Shown: piece after piece, positions 21,685-34,678 of the stretch
How the letters are laid out: every line of letters begins with the position of its first letter
Numbering within the stretch: position 1 is the stretch's first letter
From: Zygaena filipendulae
Taxonomy: Eukaryota; Arthropoda; Insecta; Lepidoptera; Zygaenidae
Reading direction: 5' to 3'
NCBI GenBank assembly: GCA_907165275.2
Contig: OU015649.1
Coordinates: 2,386,001 to 2,450,000 of the forward strand
Length of the DNA stretch: 64,000 nt
The notes under the pieces: model-generated
Told to the model about the DNA's origin: nothing
Seen by the model: only the letters and a program-made list of their open reading frames with translations
Database searches by the model: none
Translations under genes and position numbers: made by a program

Positions 21685-22722
21685 TAACCATTCATCTTTA
21701 ATATTAATTTCTAATATATATTCAATGTACAGAATTGACCTCTCTACAGTTTTATTATAAGTATAGATAAGCATAGTTTGCATAGTATTTGTCAAATTGT
21801 TTATTTTTACTGTAACGGTCTTTGAGCTTCTAATTTAAATTCTCTTTCCTCACTGGATTGGCTGGAAGAAAATGCTTTTTATAGTCAAGTTCTTTTTTTA
21901 CACATTTTCCTCCTTATCTGTATGTCAATGTATCTAATTTTCAGTATTCTGTAATACACAAAAGCAAATTGAACAACGATATTATGTATTTGTGTAACAA
22001 AGAATACCGAACCAGCTGTATTTGTACCCTGTGGAACGTCGTAAACACATTTTTCACGTACGATCATCCCTTCATCCGAACGCAGTGCGCCCTTATAAGG
22101 CGCTTACACGCTTATTTTGATGCCGTTTTTTATTTTCGCAAGCTCATATTCTGTCGCGCTCGGTCTTTGAACACACGAATGCCAAAACCGAGTAGAGCAA
22201 CGACATAAATAATCCATTCTGCGCTGTAATACGAAGATCCTATGAATTCGAAATGAGAACACAACCATGCTTGTTATCTTCCTATCTAGATTCGATGGCG
22301 AGCCAATTTTGTTTCAAATACCAACATCTTCTTACACGGAAACTTGTGAAGAATTAGGATTTATTGTGTAGGGAACGAAACTATCAGACCTGTCTCTTTC
22401 AGAGGCTTATCACAGTGTGACCTACACTCCCTTACTTCCCAGTGTATGGATGCCCCATGGATACTGGCGGTGCACACATGAAGGGTACCTTTTGAATTTT
22501 CCAAACCTTCTGAAACGTCTTGAAACTCCCCTGATACAAGCATTTTTTATCGTAATATAACGTTTTGCCTTATCTCTTTTAGTTCCAGAGTTATTTATCA
22601 ACAAACATAGGTACTACAATTTTATTTAGTGAAGATAAATTGACTTGCAATATTCTATATTGCAATAGACTACGCAAGTAGTCCCTTTACGCTAGGTGTC
22701 GATTACAGGAAAGTAGATCAGT
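21685..22722. other. No gene recognised
   Basis: Several 60-90-codon ORFs on both strands, none with a domain that I know. Confidence 0.4.
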
Positions 22723-22935
22723 GGAGCTAGGATGCGCACATGATAAAATTTTATCGAGCCATTTTATCGATTCTCGTCGACATAATATATCGTTTTGTCG
22801 ACCAGTGGTAAAAAATGTTTAACCGAATCTAGACCCCACTACTGCACTTTTTTGCTTGGACGCCCACAAATATTTGTCGTGTCGACAATTTTATCTTTCG
22901 TTCGATAAACATATCATGTTGCGCATCCTAGCTCC
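22723..22935. mobile_element. MITE with GGAGCTAGGATGCGCA inverted termini
   Basis: GGAGCTAGGATGCGCACATGATA at the left pairs with TATCATGTTGCGCATCCTAGCTCC at the right. A second inner pair around GTCGACA / TGTCGAC supports a foldback structure. Target duplication not resolved. No other copy seen here. Confidence 0.75.
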
Positions 22936-23104
22936 GCATGTCGCTTTTAAATGAAACGAATTATCGTTATAAACAAAATGCTTTTAGGAAATTGTATTAT
23001 AAGTATATAGAATTATTGTAAGTATATTATATTGTAATATAGAATTTTACAGTCGATTACGTGTTAAAATAAAGTCATGTAACTATTTAATAAAAACATA
23101 TTAA

Positions 23105-23310
23105 TTAATACATAGTATAAAACAAAGTCTCTTCCCGCTGTCTGTCTGTCCCTATGCATGCTTAGATCTTTAAAACTGCGCAACGGATTTTCATGCTGTT
23201 TTCACCAATAGTCAGAGTGATTCATGAGGAAGGTTTATATCTATATTTTATCCCGGAATTCCCGCAGGAACTCCGAAATTATCGCGGGCGAAACCGCGGG
23301 GGACAGCTAG
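23105..23310 (+). mobile_element. Helitron-type element
   Basis: tctcttcccgctgtctgtctg near the start. Hairpin GCGGGCGAAACCGCGGGGG, then ACAGCTAG. Confidence 0.7.
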
Positions 23311-23801
23311 TTTATTACAAACGAATATTCCGCACAAAACACATAACGATATAAAACACGGGAAGTTCCAACCAAATGGCTCCACAATAGGGTTATTGAA
23401 ACACAAAACCCCGATTTTATTACGAATGTTAAACTTTAAAGCGAGTTTTGTGATCACTTGTTAAATGTCATCTTAAAATTGACATGTCTGTCGTAGTGTC
23501 GCGTGTTACTGTCGGTTTAATGTAGCGCGAAGCAGTAAACTGATACATTGTGTCGCACAGCGCACTAACTGCTCCAATATTGGCTTTGAACATCGCAATC
23601 AAATCTGTGGCGGGCGGCTCGCAGAATCAAATCAGTAAGTACAGCAACAGTGTTACTAAACGCCTTTTTAGACCGTATTCTGCTGTTACATTTACGTGTC
23701 ATAATATAAAAGTAGGTACACAAGTAAGCTGTCAGTAAAAGGTACTGCGAACACAAAAAGTATAGAGTTCTAAAGGAGTTTAGACTTCAGATATTATTTC
23801 A

Positions 23802-23841
23802 ACCTTATATCTGAGACCTTATATCTGAGACTTTATATCTG
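23802..23841 (+). repeat. Short tandem repeat (ccttatatctgagac)
   Basis: A 15-bp unit repeated nearly three times. Confidence 0.8.
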
Positions 23842-24728
23842 TGGGTGGGCAAGTGCAAATCTTAAACAATATCGAAAATTTTAAAAGTTATTTGAGCATA
23901 CTGGAGGAATTCTCGATGACAGCTACGTCAGGCATAAAATCTGCGTAGGTATAGAAGTTTTTCGTAATGATAAATTAAAGCTTCGACGCCGGTTAAAAAA
24001 CCTCACGATTTTTGTAACTTTTTCGTTTTTTCCATAAGCTTTTATTTATCTTACAATTTTTTATTTATTAATTAGATACCTTTTAAAATATGTCAATCAC
24101 TTTTTATAGATCAGTTCTATTAAAAATACGCATCAAGGTCGTTTTTCGTAATATTTTATTAGTTTTTTTGCCAAATTTAGGTTACTTTGTTCTTGTGAAG
24201 GGATTGAATAAAAATTACATTCATGCACACGTGTCGAAAAATGTCTCTTTATACGTAATATTGTCACCACCTAATGTTGCTGAATTGTAATGACCTAATA
24301 CAATGAGTTCCGAATGTCTTCAGTTGCCAAATGGCTCAACCATTAGAAACGTAAATTACGTATTTTAATCCTGAAAGATATCTCTTTTCTTAGCGTCTAA
24401 GATAAACATGTGAAAGCAAAGACCCAGCGATAACATTTAAATTTTATAGGTTGGAATAGTCTGTATCTAATGGATACTATAACAATTTATCTAGTCATCA
24501 TTGATTCAGTTTTCTGAACCCGTTCAAGCATTCGTCTTAGGAATTACGATGCTGAGTATTTTTATAAAATATATATATCTAGGTAACAATAAAAATAAGT
24601 AAAAATTAAAAGTATCTATACTTATGTATAAACCTCATACAACTGCCTGATAGTTCAATCTGCTCGAAATAAGACCTCGAAGACTGATGGTGTAAAAGTA
24701 GTAGGTATAATTAGATTGTTAGTTAGGT
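23842..24728. other. AT-rich, nothing recognised
   Basis: No supported feature. Confidence 0.45.
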
Positions 24729-24738
24729 AGGTTTTCTG

Positions 24739-24814
24739 CTTCCCACTGCAGGGGGCTCTGCCCCGACGCAGTCGCCTCTGCTGCCTCCTGGGAGGCAGCA
24801 AGAGAAGGCTTACG
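24739..24814 (-). mobile_element. 76-bp insertion with 10-bp target duplication
   Basis: Flanked by AGGTTTTCTG on both sides (24729-24738 and 24815-24824). The inserted piece is homologous to 2913-2985 and contains an extra palindrome, TGCTGCCTCCTGGGAGGCAGCA. It looks like a severely truncated retroposon. Confidence 0.65.
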
Positions 24815-25159
24815 AGGTTTTCTGAAGTTACCTACTTATGACATAAAAAAAGTTAATTAAAATAAGTAAACATCAAAAAAATCTACAGAAAATAAAAGTG
24901 CAAAAACCACGAGCGAATGCCCAAAGTAGTAATGATGAGTGATAAAAAAGAAACTCCGTAACTGCAGCGGTTACATTAATTTCTCAGGTAGATACGCTGG
25001 GGCGTGCCGCCGCAAATTTAAGTATTTTATTTGTCAAGACAGACGAACAAAAGGAAAAGTCGGCGACTGGAATGGCACAGCGGGGCTCGTTAACGTCGAG
25101 TCGTCCACTGACTACTCAGTTGAGGCCCTCTTAAATGAGGGAGGAAAACAACAGAAGCC

Positions 25160-25345
25160 CTATTTCGTTGGCGAAGTGGTCACCAACTCACGACTCGCAG
25201 TCCCTCTCCACTAATCAAGAGAACCCGGGTCTCATTCCCGGTCGGGTTGACTACGTGTATATCTATAGCATAGCATATAAAGTAGGATATTCGACGATTG
25301 CATGGTTTCCACGATACCAGCGCATTGCTTAGTGCGGAAACAAGT
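25160..25345 (+). mobile_element. tRNA-derived SINE, plus strand
   Basis: A-box-like agtggtcaccaactc (about 25176), B-box GGTCTCATTCC (25228-25238), body gcatggtttccacgatacc and gcttagtgcggaaac. A DNA element starts directly downstream. Confidence 0.65.
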
Positions 25346-25349
25346 ATGT

Positions 25350-25700
25350 TTACAGGATGTTACAGAAAAGTGTAGTCACATTTGACGATTGTGTTTACGT
25401 TGTCATTTGCAAGGATTTGACACTACTCTAAAAGCAAAATTTTACTTTATTAACTTGTCTGTGTAATGATTAAACGGTAATAAATTGCATTAAACGATCT
25501 TGAACCCGTCACCTGTAACCGATTTATGACCTACCTAGTGATGTGACATATTCATTGTGTTGCGGAAGTAGTCGTTAAAAATATTTTTACTTTGGTTTGT
25601 GAAATTATAAAGTGAGGTTTTTGGGCTAAATACCATGGTCAAAATATTATATGATATTACCAGATCACTATCGTGAAATATGACTACACCTTTGTGTTTC
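25350..25700. mobile_element. Inverted-repeat DNA element, copy A
   Basis: Termini contain GATGTTACAGAAAAGTGTAG at the left and, inverted, AAAGGTGTAGTCATATTT at the right. The body shares many blocks with 30683-31312 (ttgacact, cttgaac.cgtcacctgta, atttatgacctacc, gttgcggaagt). Non-coding, edges approximate. Confidence 0.65.
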
Positions 25701-26469
25701 TGTTTTCTGTATAAAGTGTTAATATTATTATTTCAAACAAATATCTCGCTTTGATTTTTTGTGCCTATAATGATTCTCAACAAAGCTTTTGTTTATAATA
25801 TGAAACGATTACAACAGGTTTGTGCTTCATTTGCTTAAGAAGAAAAAATGAGTCAATCCAAAATATTATACTACTACTATTTTTCTTTAATGTAACAAAT
25901 GTATGAACCATGGATTTATTTGCATTAAAGTGCATTAGCCCTGGCTTAAAGCTGAGCACGAGCAATTATGAAGAAAAATAATTTTCACAAGTCGAGTCGA
26001 GTGTGTGAAAATACTCCTTTAGAATTCCAGGATCCGCCGCCATCAAACGGCGCTGTATATAAATCCGACAAGGGTTTCATTTCGAAGAAAATCTACGTAA
26101 GTATATATAAAATAGAGGCAGAAAAATCAGGCTCGTTAACTATAAGCGCTGAGGCGTTAACTTCTTGAATGGCCTGAAAAATCTTGGTACAAATGGCGAA
26201 ATATTAGAGAGGTGCATCTACCCGTACATGGTACGTGCAAATTGCGAAAAGAAATCTAAATGTAATGACTATAAAACTTGGGGGACGTAGGTACATGGCA
26301 ATAATAAATGAAAATACTAAGAAATAGAATATTATCTATAGTTTTTGGATATTTTACTTCTCGAGGTAAAAAAGGACAAGAGTTACTTGGAAGTATCGTT
26401 ACTTGGAAGTATAGAAAGACTTAATATCGGCTTATTTTTCAAATAAAAACATATAGAGGTTTTTATAAT
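25701..26469. other. AT-rich, nothing recognised
   Basis: Two 62-66-codon ORFs without domain signals. Confidence 0.4.
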
Positions 26470-26534
26470 TCAACCCCTGAGGATATGTAATAGGTAAAAT
26501 GCAGACGGCGGATGAAAACATGGGGATCAGCTAG
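26470..26534 (+). mobile_element. Helitron-type 3' relic
   Basis: gcggatgaaaacatggggatcagCTAG is a mutated hairpin end. Confidence 0.45.
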
Positions 26535-26645
26535 TTTAATTAAGTACAATATTGACTGCATGTATTCTTTATATGCATTCACTAGTATTTAATCGCCACA
26601 GTTTCACCCACGTGAAAAAACGAAATACTGAACTTTGTTTTATAA

Positions 26646-26867
26646 TAGCTGTCCTCCGCGGTTTTACCCGCGGTAATTTCAGAGATCAAGTGGATATTTT
26701 GGGTAAAAAATTCACTGTTGTAGCTTCCTATAAAAGAAAGAATTTTCAAAATCAGTCGGATCTATTCAGAGATTTCCCCGTCGCACGGATCTATTCAGAG
26801 ATTTCCACGTCACAAACTCACAAATCACCAACTCACAAACTTTAGCTTTTTATAATATTAGTATAGA
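26646..26867 (-). mobile_element. Helitron-type element with internal 27-bp duplication
   Basis: Starts tagctgtcctccgcgg and ends tataatattagtataga. A block with ggatctattcagagatttcc occurs twice in tandem (about 26757 and 26786). Confidence 0.65.
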
Positions 26868-27855
26868 CTACTTAAGATTAATCGGATTCATAGTACAAGT
26901 TCCAAGTCGCATTTTATATTTGAAAAAAAATAATCAAAAATATCTTTTAAAATAGGTGCATTCTAACACTGAAACCTTTTGTGACTCCAACTAATGACTG
27001 AATTCTAAAGGTGTGAGAACTTTCAAAAAGCCTCTACAGTGTAGGTATGTACGAATCAAAGCTTTTTGGATGCCTTGCGAAATTAAAAATCCCAGACTTT
27101 TGAATAGATGCACAATAACAAAATGTTAAAAAACAATAAAAATTGCTTTCATCGTTAGTTAAAAATTTACAAAGGAGGAGTTACCTACTTTTGTTTTATA
27201 GTACCAAAAATTCAATTGTAACAAGCGTTTATTTAACTAGCAATGTCTCTTTGTATGTTGTCCGTTTCAAAATTTGCAAACCATTTTTCACCACTAACTT
27301 TTATCCGATTCAGATAAAATTTCATATTTGGCACAATGCAATCTTATAATACCATCGAGCTGATAGTACCTAACATCGTGCATCGATCTGATTTTACTAT
27401 GGAGCCGGGAAAATTTGCTTTTTTCTTTAAATATTACGACGTAAGGTCATAACTATAGTGAAGATGCCAAAAATATCGGGTTTTACTCTTTCGAAGACGC
27501 GCCGTGCCTACACAAATTCCTAAAAGCACAAACGGAGTTAGAACCGGAATTATACGACTTTACATTAATTTATCCGCAATTTCACTTTCACTCTTCACCA
27601 GTAAAGTAAATAGAGTGAATATTACGTATAAATTGTAAATTGCCAAATGAATCCCAAAGTCCCGCGAACAATCGGCCTTCGGTGTAATAAATCATCGTAA
27701 ATTATTGCCCAAAATGTCAGCGCGGGTGATTATGAAAGTGCGATAGGTCAATATTGGAAAGGGAGTATTTGTACCAGTTTAGATAACCGGTTTAGTTGTA
27801 TTTTAGTTATCTAGAAACAATTTTGAAGGTCGGGGAAGTTATGATTTATAGATAA
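26868..27855. other. AT-rich, nothing recognised
   Basis: No supported feature. Confidence 0.4.
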
Positions 27856-28142
27856 ATAGCTATGACCCGCGGTTTCAGCCGCATTAATTTGAGGGAAAAA
27901 CTTACTAAAACAGCTAACCGTTTGCGCAGCGTACGCAACGGATTTTTTTTTTTTTTGCAACATTTTTCATTGATGCTCCGCTCCTATTAGTCGTAGTTGT
28001 GATGTTATATAGCCTAAAGCCTTCCTCGATAAATGGAATATCCAACACAAAAATAAATTTTCAATTTGAATTTTTCAAGTTTCAGAGATTAGAGCGTTCA
28101 AGCAAACAAACAAACCCTTCAGCTTTATAATATTAGTATAGA
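27856..28142 (-). mobile_element. Helitron-type element, divergent
   Basis: atagctatgacccgcggtttc ... gctttataatattagtataga. Includes a poly-T run near 27942. Confidence 0.65.
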
Positions 28143-30682
28143 TATAATCGCTATCAGCGGTGCAGGTGTCAAATATAACTATTTATTCATTTGGTGATTA
28201 GAAAGGTTTCCAGACTTTATACTAACATTAACTAAAACACACAAGTGTACAGGAATAAACGCACTCAGAGCATACTACGTATATTTATTTTTTTAAACGA
28301 TACATATAACGACCCCTTGTTCTTTAACGCCTTGGCCTAATGCAAAATTTCAAATTTCTAGACCCAGAGTTTTGAGCTATGAATCAGTCATTTAGTAATG
28401 ACATATAACTAATATAGATTAATAAATAAGCGTTGATTTTAAAAATCAATAGCGAGAAACGTTCCGAAGACGTAAGTACTAAATATTTAAAAAATATCAA
28501 ACTCAATTTTTGATTGTACGTTTAAATTCTAAATGGAAATATCAAAACGTATGAGCGTATTGATTCAATAAACTATGTTAAATAATGCTAATACTCAGTG
28601 CTGTGCTGAATCCGGTCGTGTTGAATATAGGCGGGCACAGCTCCAGATTAATGCCAGCATCTGGTGTGCTCACATTTTACAATACTAGGTACGTGCACAC
28701 TCCGTGTATGGTGCATCCCGCAAGGATTAACTCCGGCGAAAGATTAAAGCCTGACAGTATTATACAGTAGAACACTAGACTTGTAATCGTAAGTTAAATA
28801 GGAAACGGAACTTTTCAAAATCTTTTCTTTCTGCATCAGTTTAAATATTTGGATCTTCATTAAGTACCTACTTGTAGAGTATTTGTAGGTCCAAAGTGAT
28901 CGTGCACGAGAATAACTTCGAAATTAGATAACAGAAGCGACAAATGTAGAGCAAGCGCGGCGCAAAATGCAGACAGAGAAAAATGAATACGCGCAGTCCT
29001 CTCTGGATTGAACTTACAATTTTTATGTAAATGTTAAGATTTAGTCGTAGATTTAGTCGTAAAATTTATGAAAAGTTTCAAAATTCAAATTTTCAAGAAA
29101 GGGGCGATCGCAGACAGTGTAAAAAAAACCTTTTCAAAATTTTATGGGCCGTGATTCACTTTACAATAGGTGACATTTAAAAGTAAGCACAAGGAAAAAC
29201 ACGAATGAATGGGGTGACTGCGACGACCCACAATTTATCAACGCCTAGCCGCTATCCAGCGAGAGAAAGAAATGTGGAATTCAGGGAGTGCGAAGCGTAG
29301 GTAGGTAGGTACTCTATTAATAAAAATGTAGTCGAAGACGAAAATTTATCCTCAGAAGGGAATAAAAGTGACTTATCTTATTATGGAAAAGATACACTAC
29401 AAATAGAAATTATACACACTCAAAAAGTAGCTGTCCCCTGCGAAGTTATAGATACAGATATTATATCTTTATTTGCAATCCCACTATTTATTTACTAACA
29501 ATAAAATATGCAAAGAATGTTAATAAACTATTAAAAAATTATCTAGGTACATGAATTTCGGGGTTCCTTCGGAAATTCGTAACATGGCTATATAAAACCA
29601 TTGTATCGAGAAAACAAATATAGCGTGCAATTTATCGGTCAAGTGGTTCAGAAATTATAAAAACCTTAACAGATGCACCAATAATCATTACGAGTAATAG
29701 GATTTTAAACAAATCAGATACCCAATTAAAATTTTACATGAAAACGTTGTAGTCTTGGGATTATTAAACTTTAGGAAATTCTCAAATTCACCAAAGACCG
29801 TGTGATCACAGAGCTTCAGTATTCAGAACACTTAAAATATTGTTGTTGTTAACTATAACATCTGAACCAATGCCATAGTTAAATGAGAATATTATAGACG
29901 TTACAGCAATAGTCATACGAGTGGGTATTGTTCGAACACATGCAGAGTTTAGGTACGTTATTATGTTAGACTTAGCTCAAAGACGCTAGACGCTTGTTAC
30001 AGTGCAATTTAACTTTGCTTGTCCACAATCAATATTGAAGCAAATTTTCATGCACTGCTATAATTTGAAATCTAGCACCAGTACTCTTTTTTTTTAAATA
30101 TCACAAATATCTTTATTAAGTTTTGAAGTTTGGAAAATTATTGGGCATTGGTTTTCATTTTTTCAACAGCAAAAAATAATTAAATTGAAAATTATCTTTA
30201 TTACTGCCGTAATTTGGGTCCATGCGATAAAATTTATCATATATAATATCGCAAACACTGCGGTGCGGATTAATATTACTTTATCACTACAAAAGCAAAC
30301 ACCAGTCGCCGTGATATTGGAAATATCACAGTAAACACCCATTGTGCTTATTATGTTGACTCCAATCATGACGTGATTGCAATCAATTACAACATTAACA
30401 AACAATCTGATCGAAGTACACTTAACTGTTCAAATACTGTACGAGAGGTATTAACCAATTCTATTTAAATAAGGTCCAAATGCGAGACGAAAGTCTCTTA
30501 TTCCATTCACGTCCGCGTCTTTTCAATGAAGCGTGTTTACAGAATTATTTCATTGAGTGCCGTCTCTACTATTATCGAAAAATTGTAAATAAAGTAGAGA
30601 CTTTTCTATTGTTTATTTTTGAAGTACGAAGCCGTAGTGTTATAACGTCTTGAGAATGCAAATGACATGGGTAATGACAGAA
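28143..30682. other. 2.5-kb stretch with no recognised gene or element
   Basis: It may be unique sequence. About 28900-29350 is slightly GC-richer. A 61-codon ORF at 28585-28770 is unrecognised. Confidence 0.4.
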
Positions 30683-31312
30683 ACATGGGTATTACAGAAA
30701 GGTGTAGTCATATTTGATGATCATTTTCACGCTACCGTCTGCAATGATTTGACACTAGTAACTGAACCGGTACCATGAAAATATAAACTTTCCTGAAATT
30801 TACTAGGTTTGCTGTTATTAACCTGCCTCTGCACCCCATCGGCAATAAATTACATCACATGATCTTGAACTCGTCACCTGTACTTAACTATTTTATGACC
30901 TACCCAGTGATTTGACATTTTTATTTTGTTGCGGAAGTGGTCGATAAAAATATTTTTAATTTTGGTTATGAAATTTTGAAGTAAAGTTTTTGAGCTAAAT
31001 TTTCTTTTTATTAATTGCTTGTATAAGATTGCCAGAGGGGCTATTATGTAACTTTTGTTTCTATCATTTTTTGGTTGCTATCAAAACATGGCGATTTTGC
31101 GATTACAATATACACGTTTTGACACCTACAATATCTAGCAATCACTCAAAATAAACATACTTCAAAAGTTGAAGCTGTCTTAACATGATTAATTAATCAC
31201 AAAACCGCTATGTTTCTGATTGTAACTGAAATATGATTGCAACAAAAGTTACATAATTGCCCTGCAGATCACAATCTTCAAATATGACTACACCTTTCCG
31301 CAACATCTTGTA
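30683..31312. mobile_element. Inverted-repeat DNA element, copy B, with nested MITE
   Basis: Ends carry AGAAAGGTGTAGTCATATTT and its inverted counterpart AAATATGACTACACCTTTCC. Its body is homologous to copy A but is interrupted at about 31032-31265 by a second inverted-repeat element. Confidence 0.65.
31032..31265. mobile_element. Nested MITE inside copy B
   Basis: GGGCTATTATGTAACTTTTGTT at the left is mirrored by AACAAAAGTTACATAATTGCCC at the right. The corresponding place in copy A (attaccagatcact) lacks this insert. Exact duplicated target unclear (CAG/CAGA candidates). Confidence 0.7.
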
Positions 31313-33513
31313 TACTACACCTCTGAAAAGGGTAGGCAGAGACTCCCATTTATGATCTTATGACTCTCATTTATGATCTTTACATATTTTTGCCTCGTTC
31401 ACATTTGTAATCATTCTGTTCGTCCGGTGATTTCTAATCCAACACGTCCTCTCGATTTTGCTGTACACCTATGTCATCGTGTCATCATCAGTCATGCTAC
31501 TTTCGTCCTTTCTAGTTGACAGAACAATTTAAGCATTCCTCTCTTTATTTTAGTCACAACATAGATTTTCCTTTAAAATTATAGAATAGAATATTTTTTT
31601 TTTTGTTTTGTTAGTGTGATTACAAAAAAATTTAAGGCATACAAAAAGCGATCTGTTCCAGACAACCTTTAGGTGAACAGGACAAAAACAAAAGATAATA
31701 CATATTATTATAAAATAAATATATAATCAGCGTATAATTTCTAAGCACCATAAACCAATATTCTGAAAAATCTGCGAGTTTTTAATTTCAAAAGCAAGTG
31801 CGCCTCTTTTGTGGCTCCATTACTTTTAACTACATCTATCGCAAAAAGATCACGAACTCAATAATGTGGAGTATTAAATATTTTCAGCTACGTGCAAGAT
31901 AATCCGTCAGTTAATATCCAAGTATATCGTACATACGCTGTGGGTTTGCGGAACCCGCGCTCGGTATTTGCACTCCATAATACATCGATCGCAAGGAGAG
32001 TTTTTGCATCGTCGATGTTTGCGTTAAAGCTTCATTGTTGAGCCGCTCTCCCGCACCGTTACTACTAAGTCTGAGTATATTACCTACGTATAATATTTTC
32101 CGTTAAGTACTTTAATAGTCGCTTTCACGACAGCACAAGCATCGAAAGTTCGACCAGTCGCGTCAGTACTTCGTCGTGTGCTTTTATTTTCTTTATTAAA
32201 TTCATTACTTACCTACCTCTCTTTTATGTGCGAAATATAATATTAAATAAAACAATCTACATAGCTAACGTTCTAACCGTGCATTTTAGTTTCAAATTCA
32301 TTCAATTTCTCATGAGATCGCAAGCACGAGATGGAAACATTTTAAGAATTTATCGTCCGCGCGCTACATTTTGTTATCTCTCTATAAATACACACACAAT
32401 TCGGAGGTTTATATTCCATTTTTCAACCAAGTAGTAAAAATTTTTATTTGAATTCACTTTATTCTATGGACGGGTCCGCTTATTTTTACAATATGTACCC
32501 GTAGATATAAAAATTTACATGTTATTTTAGTGTTTGCATAAAACGAAAGAAGATTAGCGTTGAAATGTATTTTTCCCAAAATGGTTATTTTATTTTTCAG
32601 TCACAAAGAACTTTCTCAGTAATCTTTTGTATGTATTTTTGGAACGCAGCTAAGTGCGATGGCTTTTTTATTGCCTATCATCTTAGTGTTGTTTATTGCA
32701 TAAACTTCTTATACCTCATGTTTTTGTTTGTACTGGCGTCGACGCTACGTAATACATTAAAGAGAATCGAAGCGCACTCCGAAATAAGAATAAGTGATGC
32801 TAATAAATGAATATTAATGTTGTCTGAGTATTACAGTTCGATATTACGAGTACAAGAGACGGTGGCACACCGCCAAGTGGGCGATCTGTTTATTTTATAC
32901 TAATTTAAAATATTCGTCTTCACAATCGAATCTATTCTTGTTGCTAATCCTGAATCCAGATACCCTTGGACACAATAAAATTCGATTTGTATAAAGACAA
33001 AGCAAAATAAATATAGGTTTAGAAAAAAGAACCTTGGATGATTTAATTGGCATTTAAATAATTATATCATAAATGATGATGGAATAGAGCAGATAGACCT
33101 CGATAATTATTTTGTAATTATTTAACTCGTGTCTTTATTACAAGACCTGTATGATTAGAAACAATGATTATATTATTAGAAAACAATAGCTGTAACCCGT
33201 GGATCCACTTGCGTGTTATTTGTGCACTACTACACGAAGCACCAAGTAACTAAGTACTATTATTACTTCGCGCAGTTATTAACTGCTAGTATTCCTTTTT
33301 TCTTTAACCGATTGGAATTAAACCTTATTATATAGTTTAAGTGGCACAAAAAAAGACAACAGCGAAAACTGTGAATATAGGTTTGTAGGCAGAAAATAAA
33401 TACAAAATTGTCCTTTTGGATTCTATACGTCCTCAGATATCTGCAATGTACTCGCATATACTACTAGTATAGTATTATATTATCTGTGCATATACCTACA
33501 TTTTGATTGAATA
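31313..33513. other. 2.2-kb stretch with no recognised gene; GC-richer patch at 31930-32180
   Basis: The patch contains gtttgcggaacccgcgctcg and gtcgcgtcagtacttcgtcg (a TCAGT initiator-like site at 32165). It could be regulatory, but evidence is thin. The 81-codon ORF at 32565-32810 is hydrophobic and unrecognised. Confidence 0.3.
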
Positions 33514-33713
33514 CTAGCTGTCCCGCGCGGTTTTACCCGCGATAATTTCGGAGTTAACGCGGGGATTCTGGATTACAATATAACTTATGTTACTCAGGGA
33601 TAATGTAGCTTTGTAATGGTGAAAGAATTTTTGAAATCAGTCCAGTAGTTTTTGAGTTAAATCTTAACAAACAAACAAAACAATCACATCTTTCCTCTTT
33701 ATATTAGTATAGA
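33514..33713 (-). mobile_element. Helitron-type element
   Basis: CTAGCTGTCCCGCGCGG ... atattagtataga. Body matches 50641-50833 in inverse orientation. Confidence 0.72.
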
Positions 33714-34361
33714 TAGATATAGATATAATGACAGACATAGACAAGGACATAACTGCATGCCCTTAACATTTTCATGATCGTATTGGTAAATACGAATTTC
33801 TCACGGGTTAGTGTACTTGATGTAGTAAATTCAAATTGCTGAATTTGCGTAAAAAAACGTGTTGGAATAAAAAATTTTTGGTAAAATATGTTAAAAATAT
33901 ATAAAAATAAAGCACGTTGATATATGTATGCATCTATGCAAGTGTTATAAGTTTTCTAAATTGTGATCTTGGAGGTGGTATGGGGAGCGGGTTGTGAAAT
34001 GAAGTAAATAATAATAAATACGGAAGTTTAAATACCAATCTTTTTTTACGACCGAAACTTTGAAACATTATTTTTCATTTAAAGTCATCTTCAGTTGATA
34101 AATGATGACAGGACACAGGCCTACCCCAAGGCACTTCACGATGCCGATCATCGGCCCCATTTAGCGACAGCGTCTCATCTACGCACGCACCATTTAGTGT
34201 TCCTTATCTGTCATCGAACGCGAATGCAATGATTTGTTTCCGTTCTGCAACTTTCTGCGTTTGGCCGCTGGCCAAATTATCGACACATATTGGCCCATCG
34301 CCAGACCATCTGTCATTGAGGCACCAACAAAAGTGTACACGAGCGTTTCGCGTTGTGACAA

Positions 34362-34678
34362 TGGGCATGTTGACTAATTTTTATTTTTTAGTCCGTCTTG
34401 TAGATTATTAAAAAATATTGGACACGTATTTTTTCTTTTTTTACGTAATCAAAAAATAACGGCTATATATTGAGTTGAAATTTCGCGTGACGTCACTATT
34501 CTGACGGTTTGTATGGCGGTTTTGCGGTTAGTGACGTCACGACCTCCTCATCCTAAACTTTAAAGCGCTTTATCTCTGTATATTTTAATTTATTTAAAAA
34601 AGCAAAAAATACGTGTCTATTGTTTTTTTATTTTCTATCTGACGGACTAATACGAATTTTGATTTTCAATAGTAGTCA
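34362..34678 (+). mobile_element. CRE-carrying MITE, copy 3 (right end truncated)
   Basis: Full left end and body. The right terminus stops at AGTAGTCA, without the final ACATCCC. TGACGTCA at 34488-34495 and 34532-34539. Confidence 0.78.
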
